Shown: piece by piece, positions 1-12,497 of the stretch
Position numbering within the stretch: position 1 is the stretch's first letter
How the letters are laid out: every line of letters begins with the position of its first letter
From: Cadophora sp. MPI-SDFR-AT-0126
Lineage: Eukaryota; Ascomycota; Leotiomycetes; Helotiales; Ploettnerulaceae
Assembly (NCBI GenBank): GCA_020747065.1
Contig: JAGMVK010000015.1
Location: 248,001 to 312,000 of the forward strand
Direction: 5' to 3'
Length of the DNA: 64,000 nt
Notes under the pieces: model-generated
The model's input: only the letters and a program-made list of their open reading frames with translations
Told to the model about the DNA's origin: nothing
Databases searched by the model: none
Position numbers and translations under genes: made by a program

Positions 1-174
1 CGCTGACTAAGCTTTCATCCCCTGATCACCGGTCGCTGAAAGAAGGCAAGTCAGCTGCCGCCTCAAGGATCTTGGTCACCGGTAAATGCTCAGCCTCGGC
101 CAGTGGACTCATCACCACTACGTGGTCATCCTCAGCAGCAGCCTTGAAGTATAAGACTCGGATGATTCCCCTCA

Positions 175-3100
175 ATGGAGAACCTCGAAGATATTGAGGA
201 TTCTATCCGCAAGATTGTAGCCATGATCCCGCAGGTTGTTGCAGAGAATTCCCCATCAGTCGGTGAATGGCAGCCTAGCGATGAGGAGGTCGAGGCGATA
301 TTGAAGCAAAAGCTTGTGATCCTCGAGGAGTTTGTGGCATATAGTAGGGCCAGTCTATCTTGAGAGTATTGTAGCTTTCTGACCTGCTCAGATGGTCGTA
401 CCCCACCCGCCGTTAAAGAACGTTGCCATGCGCTGAGGCTGAAAGTTCAATCCCTGGAGGACGATATTTCAAGAGCTGGTAAGTGCTATCAAGCTTCATG
501 GCGGACGATTCTGATTTCGATTCTCAGGAAAATCAGAAGCTGCAGTCGAGTATCTCCGAAACACTCCTGAATCGCATTTCCAAACGGTCGCTCATGATGT
601 ATTCAAACGCTGGCTGGAGAGTGAAATTCCAAGATTCACCGGAATACAGGACAAAACAGCGACAAGCCTCTACTCAAGGAAAAGAAAACTTCGGGACTCG
701 GATTATGGATTCCATGTATTCTCTGCTTCCTCGCAAAACTCCTCACCGGACCTGTCTAGTGCTCGGCCGAAGCGCATCCGAACCGATGGGAGCGAGAAAC
801 ATCCTTGCCTTCGTTGTAGGATACTGAAGAAGAAGGTATGTGATCGTCCAATCGCAAGATGTCTTGCTAAAACGAGCCAGTGCGATTCTCTCGAACAGTG
901 CAGGCATTGTCCGAGCCAGGGCTTCGACAATGAGACCGACTTTTGGAAAGTACTCGGGTGCTTTAGGGGCCATCTGCGCGACCTTTCTGCAATATTCTGC
1001 CCTGGTAAGCCCCCAAAATACGGATAAGCAACGGGATCTGACCTTCTGAGCTTTTTCCCGATCAACCCAGAGAACATTATTGTATCGGACTGGAGGGACG
1101 GAAATCATCAATTTCGTATTGACCAAATCGAGAGTGTCGGATCAGAAGAAGAGACGCATGATACACTTAATTCAGACGAGAGACGATTTTGCTCAGCTCT
1201 CGCAGTCATCTTGGGAAGACACCTCTCAACGAGAATCACTGGGTCTTTCGGGAAGCTCATTCGTCCAGTATGATGAGAATGCTGATATTCCGGCGATCGA
1301 TCTAGAGGATTATGAAGCGGCATGGGCCGTGCTTCAAGTCATTTCGATGGACCCCGCGTATATGTCAAAGACTGCTTACAACTTGTTCAGTCTGATCAGA
1401 TTAGGGAACGCTTTCGCGAAATCAGAACCAGTAGTCAATCTCCTTTCTTTTTGTCGAGCCTCGCTAACAAAATTGGCAGGGCTCTTGGGAGTTGTTCAGG
1501 CTGGCGAAGCGACTACTCCGTCAATCCACTGAGCTGTATCTACTGGAAAGACTCTGTGCTCAGATCGCCTCTGGTGATATGATCGGTAAAGTTCCCTTTG
1601 ATTCCACGAGGTCAACACCAAATACGCTCGTCCTCGTCGACCTCAAGGAGGATATCGAAACGTTCCTGCGGAGCTTTGAAAGAGCGTGTTCAGCCAGAGC
1701 CAAACTCAGCGGTACTGCCCAAGTTGCTTGCTTCTACGCGCTCCTGGTCTTTGGCGTCGCGAACTCCATCCTTATCGATGCCTACTCGATTAGGCCTAGC
1801 TATGAGCAACCCAATCCTTGGAGCGAAGACGAAGCCACGAAGATTGCCAGCGGATATAAAGCTCTGGTGAGCGTGTTCTGTTGGTCCTCAAAAGCCGACT
1901 TTATGGTCCAGGATGTGACTACTATCAGTAGTGAAGATGTTCCGAGCCAGGTGATGCAAACACGACGGATGGTGCGAAGGAACGAATGGGACACCTTCGG
2001 AATAAAGGGCACGAAAGAGTTTCTCCTAGGTCTTGGTGCATGCTTACTTCCTGATGGCATATACAATGGATTTTACGCACGGAAATTTGCTTTGCAGTCG
2101 CTTCCAACAATATGTATGAGGGTCTCAACCGTTGGGAAGTGGCACCAAGTCCCCAGTCGCGAGACCTCACATTCTCGTGAGTACGTGGAACAACCTGCTA
2201 CCTCTCCAAATCAAGAAGTGAGTCCAGCATCAGTAAGCACACTAGATGGCACGTTGGGACCATTCTCAGTCTTCGAGCGGATGTCCTCATCCACATCGCC
2301 AGGAGCTTTCAGCCAAGTCGGCTCCCCAGCCGCACCATCACCCATAATCCCAAAGAATAACACACCAGAAGTGCTGCACTCTAATGTCTCGACCGTTTCA
2401 AATCCAACAACTTTCACATTCGTAGCTCATGACGGAAATGAAGCTTATGGTCCAGCCCGCACCCATGGTGGCAGAAAGGGAGCATTACCTCCAGCTACTC
2501 TGAAGAAATCGAGAGAGGTCAGGAAGGTCGGGGCATGTTGGAATTGCTGGGTAATGAAAATGCCTGCAAGTCACACTTCTAATCAACCCCATGTACACTT
2601 TCTCAATGACTCTTTAGTGCTCCGAAGGTTCGATCTGCCAGAGATGCCAGAAGAAAGGCACGCAGTCATATCCGCCATGCAACCGAACCCCCTTTGCTTC
2701 TTATACGAATATTCTGTTCCCAGGTATGATACATTGGCAGAATGCTTCCGGAGAACCCAGAGCTGACAGCTGCAGAATGGATTATATCAGACTTCACTCC
2801 CGAAGCTATCGGCTCCTACCTCTCTACTAACACCCGTGGCTTCACATCTCAGAGCGTAGACGTGGATGTCACTTCTTGGGCAGACAATTTTAGCATTAAT
2901 TTCACCGTCAATTACTTCACCCCCATTCCAGACGGATCGACTCAGCAGACGTACAATGATAGAAATGGACAACCACTTGGTGTCGAATCGCTACCTGTTG
3001 GAATTCTCAATCTCGACCTCAAGGAACAAGGTGATGGAGCACTGAGAAGAATCGATGAGATCGTCCCGAACCCTGCATTCCCTGTTCAGATTCTCGGACA

Positions 3101-3973
3101 CAATAGCTCGATCGTAGCAAGCACAGTATTCGATATCTTGTTCAAGTTTTATCATGCAATGCCGGTTGTAAGTATCCCGCTTATATTTCAACTGAGCGAA
3201 ATCCTGATATGACACAGAAAGATCAGCACATTCACGACTGCTTCAAATTGATCGCCACGATCCGATCCGTAAACCGTCCCGTTGTTTTCACACCCTCGTC
3301 AGTAAACCGCATGCTACCACACCTCAAGATAGAACCCCTCGCCGACCAGTTGTACTCCTCACGCATTCTCAACCGTCAGACAAAAGCACTATCATACCAC
3401 ATCAGTCGCCTCATGACAACCAAAGTCCTCGCACAGCTCGAGAAGACCATGCGCAGCCGCGACAAGTCGCTCTGGCCAACTTGCTTCGCTGCCATGTTGC
3501 TGCTAGCGTATTGTATGGAGCAGATGGAGGTTTTGGTTGGGGCACACGTACACGCTGCCCGAATCGGAAATCCAGAGGCAAGAGCCGCGGTTGCGACGGA
3601 GACGGAAGAGTATTGCGGGATGATCGACGATGGGCCGTTTGCCCAGCTGTCGCATTTGTTTCATGCTTTGTATCGGACACGGAGGGCGGATACTGGAGGG
3701 TTGAATCCGCTAGGAAAGGAGTCTGGGAGTCGCGATGAAGTTGGATTCGACGATGCGGCGATGAAGATGATTCGTGACATGAGGGAGAAAGTCATGAACA
3801 ACAGTAGGTGCTCTCTCTGTCACTGCAAATCTGGAGTTGGCTCACATACTGCAGTTGATGTGCTAAAGAAGCGCGATAAATCACTCGATTTCAACGCTGG
3901 GCAGGAGGAACTTGCGAAGAACAGCTCTGGGAGACTGATAGCCAAGTTCTTGCTGTCATTTGTTTCAGATTGA
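175..3973 (+). CDS. Zn2Cys6 fungal regulator with two zinc-cluster motifs (multi-exon)
   Basis: Probable nuclear DNA-binding protein in at least six or seven exons. The first zinc cluster is read across an intron at 836-880: spliced, it gives CLRCRILKKKCDSLEQCRHC (C-x2-C-x6-C-x5-C-x2-C), followed by FWKVLGCFRG. A second cluster starts near 2533 with ACWNCWVMKMP and continues after a GC-AG intron (2566-2617, donor gcaagt) with CSEGSICQRCQ. Other likely introns are 479-527, 1005-1070, one near 2724-2769, 3169-3220 and 3806-3859. Exon borders between about 1,260 and 1,500 are unresolved. The region after the second cluster resembles the C-terminus of long leotiomycete zinc-cluster proteins, from memory of that family. 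The start is uncertain: reading frames run to the left window edge, so a first exon may lie outside. Two adjacent genes instead of one cannot be excluded. Targets are unknown. Confidence 0.65.
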
Positions 3974-4270
3974 GGGGATGGAGCTTTGATCTTTGATCGA
4001 AAATCGTCACAAAACGAGCTAACAAGGTGGAAGAAAACGAAATGAGATATGAATGCATTACTGACTAATGAAACATGAATCCTGGCCTTGTAGAAAGCAA
4101 GAAATTTAAGAGACTATACAATGTATAGCACCCAATGACCTGTAATTCTCTCATGTCGACGGCAATACCTTTTCTGTTACATCGTAGGTATTATCTCGGA
4201 CAACCAGCAAAACGAGCGCAGACATACAGCCTCAGAGTCCCAGTGATCTTGTAATTCAAGAACATGGATT

Positions 4271-5814
4271 TTAAGATCCAGCTTTTTGAAGTTTGCAACT
4301 ATGGACATAGGGACGATCCGGGTAATTTCCGCCGCTTTCTGTCTCGCTATCCCAAACCCAAGTTTCATCATCATCATCCTGGTATTGCCATGTATCCCAT
4401 GGTCTGGTTCTGAACTCGCTTGGCATGATCTTTGCACTTGGATGATATTTGTGCTTTAACAGCCTGATTTCTGCTTGAGAGACAGTCTGCTTCATGAGCG
4501 CATCTGCTTGCTTGTACCAACCCGAGTCGTCATCTTCCTCTTCCTCGTCACTGACATCTTGATTGATGTGTTGGCTTCCAGAGAGATCCGAGTCAACTTC
4601 GAGATTTCCTTGGTCTTGTTTAGTGGCATTCTCAGATTCCAAATTGGGCTCGACTGCATGTACAAATCTCCCCAGGTCTTCCGTCCATTGCTCTTCAACA
4701 TCGTTGTCAACTGCATCACCAGTCTGACGAACAAGCACCTCTAGCTCAGGGACCTTCCAGTGACGATGCCTGTGGCCGACAGCCCTTAGAGCTGCAGAAG
4801 CGGCCATCAAGACCCAATCTGCACGCCTTCCGCATTTAGGTCCTTTCTGGGGCTTCACAAATCCAAGGTCTCTGTCAGGTATCGCCTCTCGGTCGCTGAT
4901 CACCTCATATGGGTATATGCCAATCGTCAGCTGGACCAGTTCCGGGAACTCGGCCCAGACACTAGCAGGTACGCCCGCAAATATGTGAAAATCGACGGTC
5001 ATGTACCGGATCTGAGAAACCTGTCCACATCTCGCTGTACCTTCGGTTGAAGAGGACGAGTAGTGTTCTGCTTAATTACGAGATCGATCAATATTTTTGA
5101 AATCTTTCCAGGGGTATTCTGGAAGGTAGAAATTGTCGTATAAAGTGTTAAAATAGGCTTCGCATGGCAGTGCACGCTGCTGAGGACGACAGAACCTCAT
5201 ACGTGTATGTATGCTTTGGGCAACCATGCGGGAGTCGCGACATACCCGAAGAGTAATTGGTACTCTCTCAGATGCCCAAATGTTGCCCTCTCGAGTTATT
5301 TGACTTCAACCTGATGATGCATTGCCTCCGAACGTAAAAGCTTCGTTCGCTGCATCGTAACGTATTGGCAGAATTTTACGGAGCTTCGGGGGTCCGCTTC
5401 GAGCGGGCATGGACCGTATTTTCTGTTGCAATTCGAGTGGAAGTTGGCGAAACTTTTCGAAGGTGTAGGCAGGGATCGCATCACGTCGAGCTCCTTCGAC
5501 TCCTTCATCCTATGCCTCGTCAGTGCTGTCCTTCGAAGCTCAGAATGGCATTGGTAACTCACCCACAGTTTGTACATGAAAGGGTATATAGCATCCTCAT
5601 CAATCGAACGCTCCTCGGCCTCAAACTTTCTCCTCTATAGCAAGATGGATTCTTCGAAAGCCTGAAGGCGCTGCTGTCTCGAGAGCCTGAGACTCTCCTG
5701 ATTTTGGAACATGTGCAACTCTTCTGTCTGTTCCGTCGTGACAGTCGCATTGGCGGCGTTCCATGGGTGCGAAGGAGCAGACCAATCGCCCCATGAAGTT
5801 GAAAGATCTGCCAT
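4271..5814 (-). pseudogene. Decayed 2EXR-domain gene
   Basis: Reading down the minus strand from ATG at 5814, exon 1 (MADLSTSWGDW...) is interrupted by TAG at 5635-5637 and continues to a clean GT-AG intron (5562-5510). Exon 2 carries the 2EXR signature TFEKFRQLPLELQQKI, hits TGA at 5306-5308, then continues with VPITLRVCRDSR and ALPCEAYFNTLYDNFYLPEY. After WKDF the frame changes at an A-run (5094-5098): KILIDLVIKQNTTRPLQ is in the next frame. It changes back near 5006-5016 before IRYMTVDFHIFAGVP. The last 243 codons (from 5002) are open and end at 4271. 2EXR proteins are a common fungal family of unknown role. Two stops and two compensating frame changes make a functional product unlikely, although sequencing errors could produce the frame changes. 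Confidence 0.7.
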
Positions 5815-7106
5815 TGGTGACTCCGTAGAAGGCTGTTGCAGATGGGATGGTTATAACACCAACGCGCATTGCTGTTCGGCGGGACGTGTGCGGATGAGGT
5901 CATACAATATCGTCCATCACATCATCACCTGATCAAGTCCTTGGGTCCACTTCTGAAGTCTTTCGCGGTCTTGACGAATTATTCAATCTCCTGTCCCTAT
6001 TGTGGAAAGGCCCGTCAACAATTTTTCTTTTCAATTAAAGGGTAGAATAAGGTCGGTATTGCCAGCGGTTCTGGGTGCAACTTCGAAAAATATTTGCTCA
6101 TCTTCGTCCTTGCTCTTGATCTTGCTCTTATGTGTTGCTCTATTTTCGCGACCAGCAGCACTTTCAGTCTAGTGACTCTAATCATTTTGTTTAATCTAGC
6201 CGCTTATTTGACCAGTATTTTATTCTTCTGGTGGGACCGTTTTTTAAATTGGATGACGAGACGGAACTGTCCCTGCCAATCTTTGGAAACATGTCGATAT
6301 TCATCCTCACGATTATTTATCAAACAGCAAAATGTTAAAATTCTACCCTCTCCGAACATCGTCCACCACCTGCGCTCTGTAGCTATTTGAATTCTCAAGT
6401 TGATACAACTGGAGCAACAGCCCGGAATTTCAATCATGTTCAATTCGATGATGCTCGGAGGTAGTCTATCCTTGGTTGGCAGCCACAACATCCGAATATT
6501 TCTTTTCCTCCTCAAATTCCTATCTCCCCGTCAAGAGGCTTCTCATCTTCGTATATAATAGCCACGTTAGGCTCCAAAATACAAGCGTCTCGTACTCATT
6601 ATTCCTGGCCGTTCGTTGACTGATGAAGACGTCTCGATTGATCTGTGTGAAGCTATTCCAGATCCTCATCTTGAGGCAATGATGTGGACTAGCTGTTGGA
6701 TCTTTTCAGATGCCACTGTTGAAGATTGCTGTTTAACACAATGGAGATCTCGCTGTTTTCTCACCATCACTGACTGTTTCGTCCCTTGGCCGAGCTTTCG
6801 GACGAATCTCGAAACATCTCTCCTGATCCCCGATGACCCCTGAATCCCGCCCTAATGAAGATTCAAGGTTAAGATTAAGGTGCCTGTTCGGGGCCAAAGC
6901 TCAACCCCATGAAAAGAGCCAAGACCGTCATGCCGCGTCTGGATTCTTCTGATTGGCAGTTTGGTCTGTTGGTGTGCGAAGGATGCGGGCTGCGCCGCTG
7001 ATGGTTTGATGAGGGTCTTCTCTCTTGTCTCGCAGAAGAATGCCGCTCAGTCTTGTCCTTCACAGCTTCCAAACTGCGTTAACTTTCTTTTTGTTTCTTT
7101 GCTGTC
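5815..7106. other. Intergenic region, no gene seen
   Basis: Only short open frames without family resemblance or credible splice structure. The part from about 6,000 to 6,420 is AT-rich. The right end is presumably the promoter of the GH72 gene that starts at 7107. Confidence 0.5.
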
Positions 7107-9250
7107 ATGGCATTCTTGGGGATATTGGCTACGGCCAGTCTCTTCCTCAATCTTGCTTTTCCTGTCATTTCTCTGCCGACAATCTCAGTAATTGGCGCGA
7201 AGTTCTTTGACTCTGATGGCAACCAGTTCTTCATCAAAGGTATGATTCTTCCGTTGACGCGAGGACCAAGTTTTTGACATGTCTCCAAACCCCAGGTGTT
7301 GTCTATCAACTCTCAAACAATGCTCCTTACGATCCCTTGGTCGATACGGCGCAATGTAGTAGAGATGTGAGTCGCCATGAAATACATATACATCAATGAC
7401 TGATTAAATGAAGGCAACACTGATGAAGAGTCTCGGAGCGAATACTATACGAGTATACACCGTGGACTCGACATCTAATCACACAAGCTGCATGTCAGTT
7501 TTTGAAGATGCGGGAATTTATGTTCTTATTGGGTTAGGAGACCCAACAAATTCATTCAATAGAGTAGGTCACCAATTCCACTCTGCACCGAGCCAACAGT
7601 GCTACATCTGACAAAGTTCCTCAGGCCGATCCAGCATGGACAGATGCTCTTTACAATCATTTTACTGCAACAATAGATGCATTCGCAGACTTCGATAACA
7701 CCTTAGGATTCTTCGCTGGGAATGAGATAATCAATGATGGTGCAGGTACATCTTTGGCTCCATACATAAAAGCAATCGCTCTAGATCTCAAGACATACAG
7801 GGACGGGATGGGTTATCGAACGATACCTATAGGTTATGCAGCAGCAGATGTCTTGAGTCTCAGGCCAGCACTTCAGGATTATTTGGCCTGTGGTGCCAAG
7901 GGCATTGACTTTTTCGGGCAGCACATTTACAGTTGGTGCGGTGATTCTTCCATGACAGAGTCTGGGTATGATGGACTGTACGCAGGTACTTCAGGCTACA
8001 ATATTCCTATCTTCATCGCCGAAACTGGATGTATCGACCCTCAGCCCAGAACCTTTGGTGATCAAGTCGCTTTATTCGGAACCGCGATGAACGACCGTTT
8101 TTCAGGAGCCATTGTGTACGAGTGGGCTCTTCACGAGAATGGATACGGCTTGGTGTCATACTCCGGAGGGGCAGCAAGCGGAACCCCTACTCCCATTTCA
8201 GGTGACTTCAGTAATTTAAAATCTCGATGGTCAACTTTGACCCCGACTGGAACTCCACTGCCGTCTTACGATATCAGAACAGTGACGTCTACCCTCGCCT
8301 GTCCCAGCTCTACAGCCAGTGTTTGGTCGATCAACGGAGAGGTGTCGCTTCCGACTTTGGGAAAAGCAGTTGTAAATACGAGGAGCTCCACTTCATCCTC
8401 TAGGACAAGTACTGCTAGTCTTACAGGACTTCCCAAGCTTTCTGGGGTCAAGTCCTCGACCACATCCTCCTCTACGTCACCTGGACGCTCAGATGACATC
8501 TCAAATGCTCAAGTTGATTCATCTCCCGATCCAGGACTGTCGACGGGAGCCATTGCCGGTATCGCGGTTGGGATAACATTGCTCATTGTCACTGCAGCAG
8601 CGATAGCATTCTTACTCTGGCGCCGCCGAAAGAAACGTCAAGATCAAACTCCTCTCGACCTCACGCCTGAAGGCCTGGAAGTAGGATCGCCTCCACCGAA
8701 GCACGAACTAGACAGCAATGCCATCATGGAAAAGTTTTCTGAGCAGCAATCGAAAGCCGAACTTCCAGATAGCCATTCTGCAACATTTTCGGAAAGTACA
8801 ACGCCGAACACCGGTTCTGTGCCCAACATAGCTCTTGCTTCTGGCGCGATAGGAGCCTTACCAAGGACGCAAGACGCAGGCGACGACACAAGAACCGCAG
8901 CAGAGCTGGCCACTGTTCCAGCAATCTCTAAGCCCAAGGTAGCAACGTTAACACAGTCACCCGCTCCCGTAGCTCGAATACCTGTGCCTAGTGCAGCCAC
9001 TTCTGCATCCTGGGCGAATGCGCCGTGGCATTCTCCCCCACTCGAAGACATTTCAAATCCACAGGAAGCGCCTCTGCTCTCAGGAACTGACGAGGAAGAC
9101 GATATGAGGAGGCTGGATGAAGAAGAGAGACTACTCGATGCGAAAATTGCTGAATCAGAAAGAATTCGTGCTTTGAAGGAAGAGAAGGCCGCACTGCAGG
9201 CGAAGCGAGCAGAATTGATGCTAGCGCGAGAGAAGGGCTCCAAGTCCTGA
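7107..9250 (+). CDS. GH72 beta-1,3-glucanosyltransferase-like protein with transmembrane anchor
   Basis: Cell-wall remodelling enzyme of the Gel/Gas family, which elongates beta-1,3-glucan. Exons 7107-7239, 7296-7366, 7414-7563 and 7625-9250 join in frame to 659 residues. An N-terminal signal peptide (about residues 1-23) precedes the GH72 barrel. The general acid/base is in FFAGNE (Glu about 152) and the nucleophile in FIAETGC (Glu about 251), where most relatives have SEYGC. A Ser/Thr-rich linker follows, then one hydrophobic segment (about 426-450, GAIAGIAVGITLLIVTAAAI) closed by RRRKKR. A roughly 200-residue cytoplasmic tail ends in a charged coiled coil (about 613-659). There is no C-terminal GPI signal, so it should be a type I membrane protein. 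The family call is secure; activity with the altered nucleophile motif is inferred. Confidence 0.85.
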
Positions 9251-10198
9251 GTTATTCCCGATGTGCTAGAAACTCGCAATTGGAATGTCAAGATACCCAA
9301 GGTGGACCAGGAACACCCACAATTTCGCATTTGTGAGTGGAGCAACGGTCGTGGAACAGGGACTCCGGAAAGGTCCTACGAGGCGAAACTTTTCTGGTCG
9401 TGTTCGGTGAAAGCATGTAACCATCGTTCTCTGACGCTTTCCTCACCTCACTACTCGTCACTCTGATAAGGATGAAGAAACCCAGAATGTCACATACACA
9501 GATGCGATCTTGTTGATTGTCAGCATCCCCATGCTTGAATTTGGAGCTAGTACCTGGATCGGCCAGGCCCCGAAGTGATACCCCGCAGTCGAAATATCCT
9601 TGACAGCCTTCCTGAAAAGTTGGCAATCTTGGCTATGAAGTCTACTCGAGTCATTTTTCGTGATTGTTAGGAAAAATTACAGATACTCAAGATATTACAG
9701 CCGATCTCTCTGGCCGGAGATCAAATTTTAATTCCCTTGGATTCCTCGTTGCCCTTCAATTGACGCTCTTGCGAAGTATTCGTCCCCCACTTTACTCTTC
9801 ATAATTTCAAACGAGGTGCCAGCAGACCTGCTATCCCGCAGCAATTGGAGAGAATGGTTCATTGCAAACAATTCATCTACGATCTTTTCGATATTCTCCA
9901 ACCCGCTTCTTTACAGGGTACATTTTAGTTCTATCTTCATTGCCAGGTCGTGTTCGTCTAGATGTCCCGTATCTCAAGGCGACTTTCCCCACTTTCAGAT
10001 CAAACTTTACAGCGATCATCGTCGCCAGTGCGGATCAGGGATTAGCAACGTTACCTCCCTACTTTAATTATCACACTGTAAAGTGTAATCAGGCTCCCAG
10101 CTTGTGGATGGATCATGCAGGTAGCATAATTATATAAGATGCCTCCAAATGACGTCTCCGATTAGGGCAACCCATTCAGCCAAATCAAGACAGCAGCA
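9251..10198. other. Intergenic region, no gene seen
   Basis: Downstream of the GH72 gene and upstream of the GH20 gene. The open frames are short and show no recognisable domains. The last hundred bases should hold the GH20 promoter. Confidence 0.5.
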
Positions 10199-12497
10199 AT
10201 GAGGTTATCTCTCCTAGCAGCGATAAGCGTCTTGCTCCCACCACAAATTTGTAAATCTTCTACTCTCAACATCTCGATTCCTACTAACATGTTCCAGCTG
10301 CGCGATGGGTCGGCATACCCACAGTCCCGTTCGAAGCATCCAGCTCAAAGGGTTCATTCTCGCTCAAGCAATTGAGATCCATCGTCGTCGATTCCACGTA
10401 CAAAAATACCGTCAATGACCAGGGCGAGACCCTCATCCCTCCCACTGTCAAGAGCTTCGCTTCGACATTCAGTGACGACTTGCTCTCGTCCTTGGATCTG
10501 AAAGTCCCAGTCAGCACCGGCAAATCCGCTGTGAAGAATTCCATCTTCCTGACCATCGGGAATTCTAGCGATTACTTGGATGCCGCTGGGAGACCTACTG
10601 CTGAAGGGTATTCGATTGAAGTCACTACACAGGGAGTCGTGATTACTGGAGCGAGTCCGCTCGGTGTTTGGTGGGGGACTAGGTCGATTTTACAGCAGGG
10701 TATTTTGAGCGAGAAGTTGAGCCTGGGGACTGCGACTGATTCGCCAGGATGGGGAATTCGAGGAACATTCGTCAGTCTTAAACGCATTCAAGTAGTTCAC
10801 AGAAGCTTACAGCCATTTAGCTAGACGTGGGAAGACACTACTACCCGCCAGACTTCATCACAGAGATGTGTTCCTATCTCTCATTCTTCAAGCAAAACAC
10901 CCTCCATCTCCATCTCAGCGACAGTATGAACCTCAACCCAGACCTCACCTATCAGGAGAAGCTCGACTACTATTCCGCATTCCGCCTGAACTCCGACGAC
11001 CCCGCCGTCGCAGGACTCAACAAACGCGCCAATGAATCCTACTACCACTCCGACTTCGAGAACATGCAGCAAAAATGCGCAAGCAGAGGCGTGACCATTA
11101 TTCCAGAGATCGAAGCTCCAGGTCATGCTCTAGTTATCACGCAGTGGAAGCCCGAACTAGCACTCAGCACCGATTTCACCATGTTGAATATCTCAAATCC
11201 AGAGACCATCCCAACGATGAAAACCATTTGGGACACATTCATGCCGTGGTTCCACAGCAAAACAGTCCACCTAGGCGCAGACGAGTACTCGAGTCTGGAA
11301 GTCGCTGAGTACAATTCATACGTCAACACGATGCACGAGTACATCATCACAAAATACAACAAGAACGTCCGGATCTGGGGAACGTTCCGTCCAGGCGCCG
11401 CCACAGACGGCTCTGAAGTCAACACCGACGTGTCGATCCAGCACTGGGAGTTCTTCGAGGACAACCCGTACTTCGATTACATCCAGAACAACTACTCGGT
11501 CCTCAACTCCGACGACCAGTTCTACATGGTAGGAAAATGGTCGGGATCGTACCCGCAGAGCTTGAACATGACGAGGATATTCCACGGAGCGCCAGATGGT
11601 GGGCCAACGGCTCCGTATATCTTCGACAAGTTCAACGCGACGAATAATCCTCCTCGGGACAGCCCATACGTGCTGGGACAGTTGCCTGCGCTGTGGAATG
11701 ATATGGGCCCCAATAGCACGTCGGTCATCGAAGCGTATTACTCTCTTCGGGACGGTCTCCCTGCATTGGGAGACAAGCAGTGGGGTGGTGATTTGTTAAT
11801 GGATGAATACTATTCCATCTTCGAGACATTGCAAGCTGCTATTCCAGGGCAGAATCTAGATCGTCGTATCCCATCGAAGAGCAGCACAATTCTATCGTAC
11901 GACTTCTCGAGCTCGAATTCGAAGACTGTGAAAGACAAGTCAGGTAATGGGTACCACGGCACTATGAACGGCAGATGTAGCGTCAAAAACTCCGTCTTGA
12001 CATTGAAGAGCGGGTGCGAGGTTTCCACGCCGTTGAATTCCAAGGGGAAGAATTACACGCTCTCATTCTCCATCAAACCCACCTCCTCAACACCAGGCAC
12101 TCTCTTCTCCGGCTCAGCATCGACGCTCAAAGCCGGAAACGGAAGTATCGACAACGTCATGCTCATCACAGGCGGAACACCATACATCCTCAATTATACG
12201 CTCCCGGTTAGCTCTTGGACAGATGTCAAGCTCATTGGAATAAACAACGCTACGTATCTTGCTGTCACGCCGGAAGGGAGTAAGAAGGAGACGGTGCATG
12301 AGTTTACTATCGTAATTGGGATTTACTCGAATAGTTTTGTGTGGAATCTGCCGATGGCTATTGAGGCGCCGGTTGGTGCTATTGGTGGTGATGGGTTTGA
12401 GGGGTCGATGAAGAATGTCAAGTTGGTCGATGAGGCGGATGAGAAATACGCGGCAATGGTGGCGCCTCTTGTGATTGGGGTTGCACCTTATACATGA
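10199..12497 (+). CDS. Secreted GH20 (beta-N-acetylhexosaminidase-like) protein with LamG-type C-terminal domain
   Basis: Predicted extracellular hexosaminidase acting on GlcNAc or GalNAc ends. Exons 10199-10250, 10298-10770 and 10821-12497 join to 733 residues, starting with a signal peptide (MRLSLLAAISVLLPP). An N-terminal GH20b-like domain is followed by RGTF/LDVGRHYYPPDFI and NTLHLHLSD, which match the start of the GH20 barrel. HLGADEY holds the Asp-Glu catalytic pair (about residues 329-330), and a conserved aromatic-rich stretch around LPALWNDMG follows. From about residue 528 the sequence (SYDFSSSNSKTVKDKSGNGY) looks like a LamG/concanavalin A-type lectin fold. Many N-x-S/T sites fit secretion. 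The family assignment is firm; the substrate is unknown, and the lectin-like tail suggests binding to a polymer. Confidence 0.85.

Noticed and set aside
5072..5074. TAA as an independent nonsense mutation in the 2EXR pseudogene
   Set aside because: The next frame stays open and family-like through this place, so the TAA is a by-product of the local frame change.
8644..9345. 233-codon minus-strand open frame opposite the GH72 tail
   Set aside because: Antisense of the Ser/Glu-rich tail coding region, with biased composition and no domain.
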